A stretch of DNA of 64,000 nucleotides from Bradyrhizobium iriomotense (GTDB lineage: Bacteria; Pseudomonadota; Alphaproteobacteria; Rhizobiales; Xanthobacteraceae): contig NZ_BSOW01000005.1 of NCBI RefSeq assembly GCF_030160715.1, positions 248,001 to 312,000 of the forward strand, in the 5' to 3' direction. Each line of letters begins with the position of its first letter. The first letter of the stretch is position 1. Under the pieces are notes generated by a model. That model searched no databases and was not told where the DNA came from. It worked only from the letters and a program-made list of their open reading frames with translations. The position numbers were made by a program, and so were the translations under genes. This document shows positions 54,528 through 62,627 of the stretch, piece by piece.

Positions 54528-55619
54528 ATGAAACGTCGTGAATTTCTGAAAGCGGTAGGCGTCGGCCTTGCTGCCTCGAACGCCGTTGCTGCACCAGCCG
54601 TTGCGCAGTCGATGCCCGAGCTGAAATGGCGCTGTACCGCGAGCTGGCCGAAGGCACTCGACATTCTCTTCAGCGCATCGGAGACGATCTCGAAATATGT
54701 CGCGGAAGCCACCGACAACAAGTTTCAGATTCAGACTTTTGCCGGCGGCGAGATCGTTCCCGCCCTGCAGGCGCTCGACGCGGTGAGCAGCGCCACGGTC
54801 GACATGTGTCACACCGCCGCCGCCTACTACGTCGGCAAGGACCCGACTTACGCGCTTTATTGCACCATTCCGTTCGGTTTGACCTCGCGCCAGCAGAACG
54901 CCTGGTTCCAGGATCACGGCGGCCAGGACATGCTCAATGAGTTCGGCAGGAAATCCAACGTTTATGCCATAGCCGGCGGCAATACCGGCACCCAGATGGG
55001 TGGCTGGTTTCGCAAGGAGATCAACACCGTCGCCGACCTCAACGGCCTGAAGATGCGGATTGGCGGATGGGCCGGCAAGACACTTGCCAAGCTCGGCGCC
55101 ATTCCGCAGCAGATCGCGGGTGGCGATATCTATCCAGCGCTGGAAAAAGGCGCGATCGACGCGGCCGAATGGGTCGGTCCCTATGATGACGAGAGGCTCG
55201 GCTTCTACAAGATCGCCAAGTACTATTACTATCCCGGCTGGTGGGAGGGCGGCACGGCGCAGCACTTCTTCATCAATTGGGACAAGTGGGATGCCCTGCC
55301 GAAGGCTTATCGATCGCTGCTCACGATCGCCTGCGGTTACGCCAATCTCGATGTTCAGGCGCGATATGACGCGCGCAATCCCCACGCGCTCAAGCGCCTG
55401 GTGGCGAACGGAACACTCCTGCGCCCCTTCAGCCAGTCGATCATGGAAGCCTGTTTGAAGGCATCGAACGAGATCAATGCCGAGACCACCGCGTCCAACC
55501 CCGACTTCAAGAAGATCTACGATTCGCAGATGGACTTCCGAAACGACGAGAATCTCTGGTGGCAGCTCGCCGAATACGCGTATGAAACATTCATGATCCG
55601 CACGCGTCCGAAGGGCTGA
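54528..55619 (+). CDS. TRAP transporter substrate-binding protein, TakP-like (2-oxoacid type)
   Basis: 363 residues with a twin-arginine-like signal (MKRREFLKAVGVG, cleavage near AVAQS) behind AAGGGG. DctP fold; the segments GGNTGTQMGGWFRKEINTV, RIGGWAGK, QQIAGGDIYPALEKG and EWVGPYDDERLGF nearly repeat what I recall of Rhodobacter TakP, which binds pyruvate and other 2-oxoacids. No DctQ or DctM membrane gene is adjacent, so it is an orphan here and may work with a distant transporter or with the kinase pair upstream as a sensor. Confidence 0.9.
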   Translation: MKRREFLKAVGVGLAASNAVAAPAVAQSMPELKWRCTASWPKALDILFSASETISKYVAEATDNKFQIQTFAGGEIVPALQALDAVSSATVDMCHTAAAYYVGKDPTYALYCTIPFGLTSRQQNAWFQDHGGQDMLNEFGRKSNVYAIAGGNTGTQMGGWFRKEINTVADLNGLKMRIGGWAGKTLAKLGAIPQQIAGGDIYPALEKGAIDAAEWVGPYDDERLGFYKIAKYYYYPGWWEGGTAQHFFINWDKWDALPKAYRSLLTIACGYANLDVQARYDARNPHALKRLVANGTLLRPFSQSIMEACLKASNEINAETTASNPDFKKIYDSQMDFRNDENLWWQLAEYAYETFMIRTRPKG

Positions 55620-55658
55620 ACGATCTTCAGCATCGTTGGTGGCGTACCCGCTGCAAGC

Positions 55659-57641
55659 TCAATCCGGGATTTGCAGCACTTTCGCGGCCTTTTGGTAGAT
55701 GCCGGTAAGATCGTCGAGCATATGAAGCGCCTCGGTGAACTGCCTGAAATTGTAGTCCGGACGTAACCCGATGATGCGTTGACGTGCTGCGCGGGCCTCC
55801 TCGATGCGGCCAGCGGCCGCAAGCGTCAGCGCTGCTACGGCATGTGCATGAAAATGATCGCCGGCATGCCGTCCAACAAGCGCCGCACAATCGGCAGCCT
55901 CCTCGACCTTGCCAAGCCGCAGCAATGCAAACGTTCGCACCCGGTATGTCCCGAACATCATCGGATCAAGCGGACTGAGTTGCGCCGCGATGTCGGCCGC
56001 GTCGATCGCGCACCCGGGATCACCGGTCTGGCATTGCACAAAGGCCAGAGAGTAATGAGCGAACGCGTAATTTGGGCTCAAGCGAATGGATTGATTGAGC
56101 TCGCCAATGGCGCCGTCGTGCGCGTACGCAAGCCATAGCGCGCGGCCGATCGCACAATGTGCCGCCGGATCGCTGGGATCCGCCTGCAATGCCTTTTCGG
56201 CAGTCTCGATTGCCGCCCCAACCTCGCGTTTGGACTCGCGCACGTGTAGATGGAACGCGTTCTGAAAATGCGTGAACGACATTCCCGCATAGCTTCGCGA
56301 GAAGGTCGGGTCGAGAGCGATCGCCCTGGTGAAAAACTGCTGCGCCTCTCGATTGCTCTCGCTCGTAAAGCGATACATGCGGGAGAGCCCCAGATGGTAC
56401 GCCTGCCACGCGTCGAGCGACGCAGGCGGCATGAGCAGCGCCCGGTTGCGTTCGATGACGTGAATTTCCGCATCAAGACCCGTGACGATCCGCGTCGTCA
56501 GCAGCGGGGGCGCCGCGAAGGAATCGACGGCGTTGCAACTGAATTCGTCAGCCCAGAAGATGCGATCGCTCCTGGGGTCGATGAGCTCGACCGAGACAAC
56601 ATATTTCTTGCCGTCGCGCCGCAGATGGCCGGACGCAACATATTGCGCGCTCACGATGCCGGCGGCCGTCGTGGGCGTCTGGCTGCGCAGCGAAAAAGCC
56701 GTCCCTCTGGCAATGACGCGGATACTTCGCAGCTTGGCAAAACCAAAGATGATGTCGCTTGTGACGCTGTCGGCGTCCGCAGCGTTTTCCGGCGCCGCTG
56801 TGAACGGCATCAACAGCAGCGTCGGCCCATGCGTGGCCACCGCTTGCCGATCCGTCGGCGGCTCGAAACGCGCGACGCCGACCGAACTGACGCTGGCCGG
56901 CCTCGAAGCCGAGCGTTGTGCCGCCGCCAGAGCGGCCTTGAGCGATGCCGGATCGATGCCGCCGGTCTGGAAGCGCCTCACCGCTGCGTCGATCTGGTGC
57001 TCGGCTTCGGCATAAAGCCCGCGCCGGAGCAGCGTGCGAACGAGCTCGATGTGAACCGCTTCGTCGAACGGCGCGACTTCGATGCACTCGCGCAACGCTA
57101 GGATGCGGTCATCGCTCTCCGGCGGCAGGACGGAGCTCAGCCGTTCGAGGAGCTGCTGGCGCAACTGACCGAAGCGGTGCCGTTGGCTTGCGAGCCAATT
57201 CTCGAACGAGGGGGCCCTTTCGATCGAGAGACCTTCGAGAAAGTCGCCGCGAAACCAAGCCAGTAGCGAGCGAAGATCGTTCGGCGAGGGACTGCTCAGC
57301 GTCTTCTGCGCGCTACGCGCAACGACGAGGGCATCCACGTCGAGCGACGCCGTATCGAGGCTGACTTGCCTGCGGTCGGCGATAAGCCGCTTCATCGCCC
57401 GTTCGTCGACCAAAGGCCTCAGCTTGGAAAGGCACCAGCGCAATTCGCCTCTAGGGTCGTCGGCGACGTCCCAAAACAGCTCGCATAGTCTTTCGCGGGT
57501 GACCGGCCGCGGCGCCATCGCGAGATAGGCAAGGAGCGCCCGGACCTTACGCGAAGGCGGCTCGGACAACTCCGTCCCATTCCGGACGACCTGCAATGGT
57601 CCCAGCAAAAGCACATGGTCCGCCGGGGTGGCCATTTCCAT
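55659..57641 (-). CDS. Winged-helix/BTAD regulator with TolB-like and TPR domains
   Basis: 660 residues. An N-terminal winged helix (about 8-95: RKVRALLAYLAMAPRPVTR) with a BTAD helical domain (about 100-245), then a Rossmann-like segment (LLLMPFTAAPENA to VSVELIDP) seen after adenylate-cyclase or winged-helix heads, then TPR repeats (about 420-650). This is the SARP/DnrI-like head with a TPR sensor tail. It is divergent from the hydrolase/RclA/RclC genes and is the best candidate for their regulator. Confidence 0.85.
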   Translation of the reverse strand: MEMATPADHVLLLGPLQVVRNGTELSEPPSRKVRALLAYLAMAPRPVTRERLCELFWDVADDPRGELRWCLSKLRPLVDERAMKRLIADRRQVSLDTASLDVDALVVARSAQKTLSSPSPNDLRSLLAWFRGDFLEGLSIERAPSFENWLASQRHRFGQLRQQLLERLSSVLPPESDDRILALRECIEVAPFDEAVHIELVRTLLRRGLYAEAEHQIDAAVRRFQTGGIDPASLKAALAAAQRSASRPASVSSVGVARFEPPTDRQAVATHGPTLLLMPFTAAPENAADADSVTSDIIFGFAKLRSIRVIARGTAFSLRSQTPTTAAGIVSAQYVASGHLRRDGKKYVVSVELIDPRSDRIFWADEFSCNAVDSFAAPPLLTTRIVTGLDAEIHVIERNRALLMPPASLDAWQAYHLGLSRMYRFTSESNREAQQFFTRAIALDPTFSRSYAGMSFTHFQNAFHLHVRESKREVGAAIETAEKALQADPSDPAAHCAIGRALWLAYAHDGAIGELNQSIRLSPNYAFAHYSLAFVQCQTGDPGCAIDAADIAAQLSPLDPMMFGTYRVRTFALLRLGKVEEAADCAALVGRHAGDHFHAHAVAALTLAAAGRIEEARAARQRIIGLRPDYNFRQFTEALHMLDDLTGIYQKAAKVLQIPD

Positions 57642-57841
57642 GACTTCTCCAACGGTTGCTCCAACGACGGCCGCCTAAGTTCAGGGTCTTAAGGTTTGCC
57701 GGGCCCTTGGGAAAGTAACAGTTGATCGAGTTGCCATGAGTGGAAATTTTGTAAGCAAAATCAATATCTTGATCCATGGCGACTGGATGGGAAGGTTGGG
57801 TTGCAGGTGACGCCGAGGGGCGCACGGCCGGGAGAACTCGG
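57642..57841. promoter_or_regulatory. Divergent control region, BTAD regulator / hydrolase operon
   Basis: 200 bases, with an AT-rich centre, between divergent starts. Promoters of both are expected here. No clear operator was found. Confidence 0.4.
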
Positions 57842-58537
57842 ATGACAACAAAGGATGTGAGCATTGTGCTGGCTCACGGCGCGTGGGCAGATGGATCGAG
57901 CTGGGGGCGCGTCGTCACCGGGCTCGCGGCCCGCGGCGTGAAGGCGTCTGCGGCGCCGCTGCCGCTAACGTCGCTTGCCGGCGACGTTGCCGCGCTCAAT
58001 CGCAGCATCGAGCGCATGCCCGGACCGGTCATCCTGGTGGGACATGCCTATGCGGGTGCCGTCATTGCCCTGGCGCGGCCCGAGCAAGTGAAGGCGCTGG
58101 TCTATGTTGCCGCACTGGCGCCGGACGAGGGCGAGAAGGTGGCGGACGTGTTCTATCGCGCCGAACCGCATCCGCTGGCGCCGAAGCTTGCACCTGACGC
58201 CAACAATTTGATTTGGCTGCCCGACGATGCCTTTGCCAAGGCTTTCGCGCCGAATGCTTCGGCGGAAGATCGGTCGGTGCTCGCCGCGGTGCAGCGGCCC
58301 ATCGCGCTGGCGTGCATCACGGTTCCAGCAGGGCGTCCGTTATGGAAGGACGTTCCGACATGGTTTCTGCTCGCGGAACAGGATCATATGATCATCCCGG
58401 CGACGCAGCGTTTCATGGCCGAGCGCATGAAAGCGAAGATCAGGTCGCATGCCGTCGACCACACGCCGATCGTCACCGCCCCCGGACCTGTCATCGATAT
58501 CATCCATGACGCGGTCCAATCGGTCGCCCGCAACTGA
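57842..58537 (+). CDS. Alpha/beta hydrolase-fold protein lacking the nucleophile serine
   Basis: 231 residues from the ATG behind GGGAGAA. Overall like the two tandem hydrolases at 23-24 kb (LAHGAWADGSSW, AEQDHMIIP, a late VDHTPIV). The nucleophile elbow, however, reads GHAYAG: A69 (GCC) stands where serine is expected, while the acid and histidine remain. It may be a non-hydrolytic binding or signalling protein, or use different chemistry. First gene of a rightward set with a dehalogenase-like hydrolase, RclA-like and RclC-like genes. Confidence 0.83.
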   Translation: MTTKDVSIVLAHGAWADGSSWGRVVTGLAARGVKASAAPLPLTSLAGDVAALNRSIERMPGPVILVGHAYAGAVIALARPEQVKALVYVAALAPDEGEKVADVFYRAEPHPLAPKLAPDANNLIWLPDDAFAKAFAPNASAEDRSVLAAVQRPIALACITVPAGRPLWKDVPTWFLLAEQDHMIIPATQRFMAERMKAKIRSHAVDHTPIVTAPGPVIDIIHDAVQSVARN

Positions 58538-58617
58538 TCCGTTGTCGCTCCGCGCGCGACGAAGCATCAGTCGCAGAGGCCGAATTGCAGACAGCCAATT
58601 GCAGACAGGAGAATCCG

Positions 58618-59490
58618 ATGGCGCCTATCAGATACCGCAAGGCCAATGTCGACGGGTTCAACGTGTTTTACCGTGAGGCCGGCAGGAGCGACGCGCCGGT
58701 GTTACTGCTGCTTCATGGCTTTCCGTCCGCGGGCCACATGTTTCGCGAGCTCATTCCGATGCTTTCGGATCGGTTACGCCTGATCGCGCCGGACCTGCCC
58801 GGCTTCGGCCAGTCCGACATGCCGCCACGCGACAAGTTTTCGTACACCTTCGTCAAATTGGCTCACGTAATCGAACGCTTCACGGAAGTGATAGGTCTGT
58901 CGAGGTTTGCGATCTACGTCTTCGACTACGGTGCCCCCACCGGCTTTCGCTTGGCCGTTCGCCATCCCGAGCGCATCAGCGCGATCATCTCGCAGAACGG
59001 CAATGCCTACGAGGAGGGGTTGAGCGACGGCTGGACCCCGATCCGCGCCTACTGGCAGGACCGATCGGAGAAGAACCGTGCCGCTCTCAGGGCCTTTCTT
59101 TCGCCGGAGACCACGGTCTGGCAATACACCCATGGCGTTGCCGACACATCGCGTGTCTCTCCGGATGGCTATTCGCTCGACAATTTCTATCTGGCACGTC
59201 CCGGCGCTCATGACGTGCAACTCGATCTCTTTGGCGATTACAAGAGCAATGTCGCCATGTATCCGGAATTCCAGGCCTACTTCCGCCAGCACAAGCCGCC
59301 ATTTTTGGCAGTCTGGGGCAAGAACGATCCATTCTTCCTGCCGCCGGGCGCAGAGGCATTCAAACGCGACATGCCCCTCGCCGATGTACGCTTCTTAGAT
59401 ACAGGTCACTTCGCCTTGGAGACGCACTGCGAGGACATCGCGAAAGTCATCGGCGATTTCCTGGACGCGACCAGATCGAAGGCGGCGTAG
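58618..59490 (+). CDS. Alpha/beta hydrolase, haloalkane dehalogenase/epoxide hydrolase-like
   Basis: 290 residues from the ATG behind AGGAGAATCCG. HGFPSAGHMFREL is the oxyanion loop and VFDYGAP carries an aspartate nucleophile (D103), typical of epoxide hydrolases and haloalkane dehalogenases; the histidine is in DTGHFALE. It would open epoxides or remove halides through an ester intermediate. Such a role fits the reactive-electrophile setting of the next two genes, though the substrate is unknown. Confidence 0.87.
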   Translation: MAPIRYRKANVDGFNVFYREAGRSDAPVLLLLHGFPSAGHMFRELIPMLSDRLRLIAPDLPGFGQSDMPPRDKFSYTFVKLAHVIERFTEVIGLSRFAIYVFDYGAPTGFRLAVRHPERISAIISQNGNAYEEGLSDGWTPIRAYWQDRSEKNRAALRAFLSPETTVWQYTHGVADTSRVSPDGYSLDNFYLARPGAHDVQLDLFGDYKSNVAMYPEFQAYFRQHKPPFLAVWGKNDPFFLPPGAEAFKRDMPLADVRFLDTGHFALETHCEDIAKVIGDFLDATRSKAA

Positions 59491-59527
59491 TGACGTCAAC
59501 GCAAGGCCTGCATCAGCGGAGAAGTAC

Positions 59528-60952
59528 ATGGCTCACCTAGAGCAGTTGGATGCCCTCATCCTTGGCAGCGGAACCGGCGGCAAGCTTCTGGCTTGGCACT
59601 TGGCCCGATCAGGGTACAAAACCGCCGTGGTCGAGCGGCGATGGATCGGCGGCTCCTGTCCCAACATTGCTTGCATGCCGACCAAGAATGAGATCTCGAG
59701 CGCAAAAGTCGCGCATGTTGAGCGTCAGGCAGGCGAATACGGCACCTTGGCCGATTCCGTCAAAGTCGAGATGGCGACGGTTCGTCGGCGCAAGCGCGCG
59801 ATGGTCGAACGCCAGGTTGCGAAGCATCTGCAGATTTACCAGGCGAGCGGCGCCGAGCTGATCATGGGCAGCGGACGTTTCGTTGCGACGAAAACCCTTG
59901 AAGTGAATTTGAACGACGGAGGCACGCGTGAGGTGGCGGCCGACAAGGTTTTCCTTAACGTAGGAACGCATGCGGCAATTCCACACGTTCCTGGCCTGCA
60001 AGCGGCCCAGCCACTCACGCATGTGGAAATTCTGGAGCTCGACTATTTGCCGCGACACCTGATCGTGATCGGCGGGGGCTATTCGGGTCTGGAACTAGCA
60101 CAAGCTTACCGTCGCTTTGGCAGCGATGTAACGATTATCGAATCCGGTCCTCAACTCCTGGCTCGCGAGGATATCGATGTCTCGCAGGAGATATGGCGCA
60201 TTCTGAGCAGCGAAGGTATTCGAGTTCTTGTCGCAGCCGAGCTGCTTCGGGTAAGCGGGCGATCCGGAGATAAAGCTTCTGTCGTGGTGCGCACCCTCTC
60301 GGGAGAGCAGCAAATCGATGGCAGCGATATCCTGGTGGCGGCAGGACGCATTCCCAATACAGCCGGAATTGGCCTGGATAAGGCGGGCGTCGAACTCGAC
60401 GCGCGCGGTTTCATTCGCGTCAACGATCGGCTGGAAACGAGTGCGCCGGATGTATGGGCGGTGGGGGAATGTGCGGGCAGCCCGCAATTCACTCACATAT
60501 CCGAAAGCGACTTTCGAATCGTACGCGACAACCTGGCGGGAGCAAATCGCCGCACGCGCGGCCGGCTGGTTCCGTATTGCATGTTCACCGATCCACCTCT
60601 TGCCCATATAGGGGTGAGCGAAGGGGAAGCGGAACGCCAGGGCATCATTACACGCGTCGCAAAGCTGCCAATGGACTCTGTACTCGGAGCGCAGGCGACC
60701 GATCAGACACAGGGCTTCATGAAGGCACTTGTCGGCGACGGCGACGACCGCATCCTCGGTTTTACGATGATTGGCGCTGCTGCGGGCGAAGTGATGGCGG
60801 CGGTGCAAATGGCAATGTTGGCGGACCTTCCGTATTCGAGCCTGGCTGGCGCAGCTCTTGCGCACCCAACAATGGCTGAAGGGCTTGGTGCATTATTTTC
60901 GGTCGTCCCCCCTCGCGAGGTGCAACAGGCCAGCTCGAAGGCAGCAGCTTAG
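59528..60952 (+). CDS. RclA-like flavoprotein disulfide reductase
   Basis: 474 residues of the pyridine-nucleotide-disulfide family: GSGTGGKLL FAD loop, redox disulfide C44-PNIA-C49, IGGGYSGLELA NAD loop and the C-terminal HPTMAE. SPQFTHISESDFRIVRDNL and MFTDPPLAHIGVSE are close to E. coli RclA, a copper(II) reductase needed against hypochlorous acid; mercuric-reductase-like activity is the other option, but the C-terminal cysteine pair and MerA N-terminal domain are absent. It sits 106 bases before an RclC-like gene, matching the rcl operon arrangement. Confidence 0.87.
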   Translation: MAHLEQLDALILGSGTGGKLLAWHLARSGYKTAVVERRWIGGSCPNIACMPTKNEISSAKVAHVERQAGEYGTLADSVKVEMATVRRRKRAMVERQVAKHLQIYQASGAELIMGSGRFVATKTLEVNLNDGGTREVAADKVFLNVGTHAAIPHVPGLQAAQPLTHVEILELDYLPRHLIVIGGGYSGLELAQAYRRFGSDVTIIESGPQLLAREDIDVSQEIWRILSSEGIRVLVAAELLRVSGRSGDKASVVVRTLSGEQQIDGSDILVAAGRIPNTAGIGLDKAGVELDARGFIRVNDRLETSAPDVWAVGECAGSPQFTHISESDFRIVRDNLAGANRRTRGRLVPYCMFTDPPLAHIGVSEGEAERQGIITRVAKLPMDSVLGAQATDQTQGFMKALVGDGDDRILGFTMIGAAAGEVMAAVQMAMLADLPYSSLAGAALAHPTMAEGLGALFSVVPPREVQQASSKAAA

Positions 60953-61058
60953 TGATGTCCAATCAGCATCATCGCTACGATCCGCGGCGGTTCGATGAGA
61001 ACGGTGGGCTGATGAGGATCGGGAAAAATCAGGTCCGTAGCCGCTGTTGAGGAACGAC

Positions 61059-61631
61059 ATGATGAATCAGGAGCGCCAGCTTGTTCGTTATGCTTCGATG
61101 ACCATTCCGTTCCGGAGCGATCTGGACCGTCATCTAATTCGTGCTGCGATGGTCTTTACGTTCTTCGCCTTCAGCATCCAGAAATGGACCCAGTACACCT
61201 CTGAGATGCTGGTGCCCCTGATCGGCCATAGCCCCGTCGTCTTCTGGCTGCTCCCAGCCTTCGGCGTTCGGGGCGCGGGCTACTTCCTCGGGACGACCGA
61301 AATGATCCTCGGCTGTCTCATCTTCCTTGGTTATTGGAGCCCGCGGCTTGGCATCCTGGGCGCGATTGGGTCGATCGTCACCTTCATCGGCACCACGAGC
61401 ATCATTCCGTTTCTGCCCGGCGGCTGGGCCCAAGAGGCGGGCGGATTTCCGATCATGACCCTGCCGATCGGATTCCTCATGAAGGACGTTCTGTTTCTCG
61501 CTGCGTCGTTCTATCTGCTCAAGCAAGATGTGACACGTGCGGCGCAGGAGAATGAGTGGTCATCCGGTCACGCAGAGCCGCACGCCGGCGCGCAAATCCG
61601 CATCGACGCCGGTGAGGTAAAGTCGATCTAA
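61059..61631 (+). CDS. RclC-like DUF417 (YkgB) inner-membrane protein
   Basis: 190 residues from the first of two ATGs behind GAGGAAC. Four hydrophobic helices: FTFFAFSIQKW, a second around VFWLLPAFG, ILGCLIFLGYWSP and FLMKDVLFLAASFYLL; FSIQKW and LMKDV are DUF417 landmarks. RclC is an inner-membrane protein of the reactive-chlorine resistance operon with unknown chemistry. No RclB-like periplasmic gene is seen, so this is a reduced version of the operon. Confidence 0.85.
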   Translation: MMNQERQLVRYASMTIPFRSDLDRHLIRAAMVFTFFAFSIQKWTQYTSEMLVPLIGHSPVVFWLLPAFGVRGAGYFLGTTEMILGCLIFLGYWSPRLGILGAIGSIVTFIGTTSIIPFLPGGWAQEAGGFPIMTLPIGFLMKDVLFLAASFYLLKQDVTRAAQENEWSSGHAEPHAGAQIRIDAGEVKSI

Positions 61632-61660
61632 CCAGGCCACCGCAATATTGGATTCTGACC

Positions 61661-61984
61661 ATGTCCGATCTTCCGCTGATCGTCTTTGACGTCAATGAAA
61701 CACTACTCGACCTTCGCACCATGGAGCCGACCTTCGAGCGCATCTTCGGCGACGCGCGGGACATGCGGCTTTGGGTTGCCAACTTCATCATGTATTCGGC
61801 GGCGCTCACTGTCGCCGGCTGTTATGTACCGTTCACCGTCAGTGGCCATGCTCTCCTCCTGCGTGCCCTAAACTCGCTTGAGAACACCGACTTCGCCGGC
61901 CTCGAGCGGCAGCCCTTCCCCATCGTCGCGGCCGCCACCGGGAGGAGGCGCTACCCTACTGGCCGCATCGCCAATCTCCTCTAA
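61661..61984 (+). pseudogene. Truncated type II haloacid dehalogenase (HAD family)
   Basis: The first 60 codons (LIVFDVNETLLDLRTMEPTF, then ALTVAGCYVPFT) are a normal HAD dehalogenase start with nucleophile D10. After VPFT at about 61839 the frame continues as about 47 unrelated residues and stops; the cap, the second and third HAD motifs and about 120 residues are missing. It looks cut by a deletion or insertion junction. The protein would not fold as an enzyme. Confidence 0.75.
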
Positions 61985-62627
61985 TCAGCAATGGACGAAG
62001 CGCCCGGACATGTCTTCACGTTCCAAAAGAAATATTAGTTGCGCTTTTCGGTCAATATCTTTCTTTTATTCCAAAAACGGGACATATTGTTGCGCCTGGT
62101 ACAGGCTAGAGCCTGACCGCCGCCGACCATTCGAAGGCAAATCGCCATGACGGGCGAACATGCAAAGGGGCTGAAGCCCGGAGACTACGTCTGTTGGAAC
62201 GACGATGAAGCTCCTCAACTGGGCGTCATCGCGAGCGTGAGCTAATTTGGGGTCGCCATTCGATGGGCAGACGGAACGGAGTCGACGCCCCTTTTCAATG
62301 ACATGAAACGAATGAGCCACGTCGACCTGAACCATCGCGCCATGAGTAAGTGCGCGAATGACCATGTGGCCGCTGGCTTTACTGGATTCGACCGTCCTGG
62401 CGGGCCCCCTAGAGCACAGAGATCGCGATGAGACGCGCCACGGACAACGTCTAATCTCGCGAAAGCAGGCGGAGACTGGCAAATGGAAATCTGCCGACCA
62501 CAACCTTCGCCTGTACATCGGCGCCCTATTGATCTAGGATCGAAGATCAAGGTTTTAGCCAAAAACGTTACTGACCAAATCATTAGTCGCTGCCGGCCAC
62601 TTGGCCCCAGAATTTTGCGAGGGCAAG
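61985..62627. other. AT-rich interval with a broken small gene
   Basis: About 640 bases between the truncated dehalogenase and the TIR gene. The part around 62025-62095 is AT-rich (TTTCTTTTATTCC stretch). It contains one interrupted small frame listed separately. No transposase, tRNA end or clear attachment repeat was recognised. Confidence 0.5.
62147..62431 (+). pseudogene. Small conserved-looking gene interrupted by a stop codon
   Basis: An ATG opens 32 codons (GLKPGDYVCWNDDEAPQLGV) to a TAA at 62243-62245; the same frame then continues for 61 codons beginning FGVAIRWADGTESTP, which reads as the natural second half of a small beta-rich domain (GVIASV then GVAIRWADG). A single base change would restore a 94-residue protein. 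Function unknown. Confidence 0.5.

Noticed and set aside
59528..60952. Mercuric reductase (merA) identity
   Set aside because: The disulfide motif fits, but the vicinal C-terminal cysteines and the heavy-metal-binding N-terminal domain are absent, and the adjacent DUF417 gene points to RclA.
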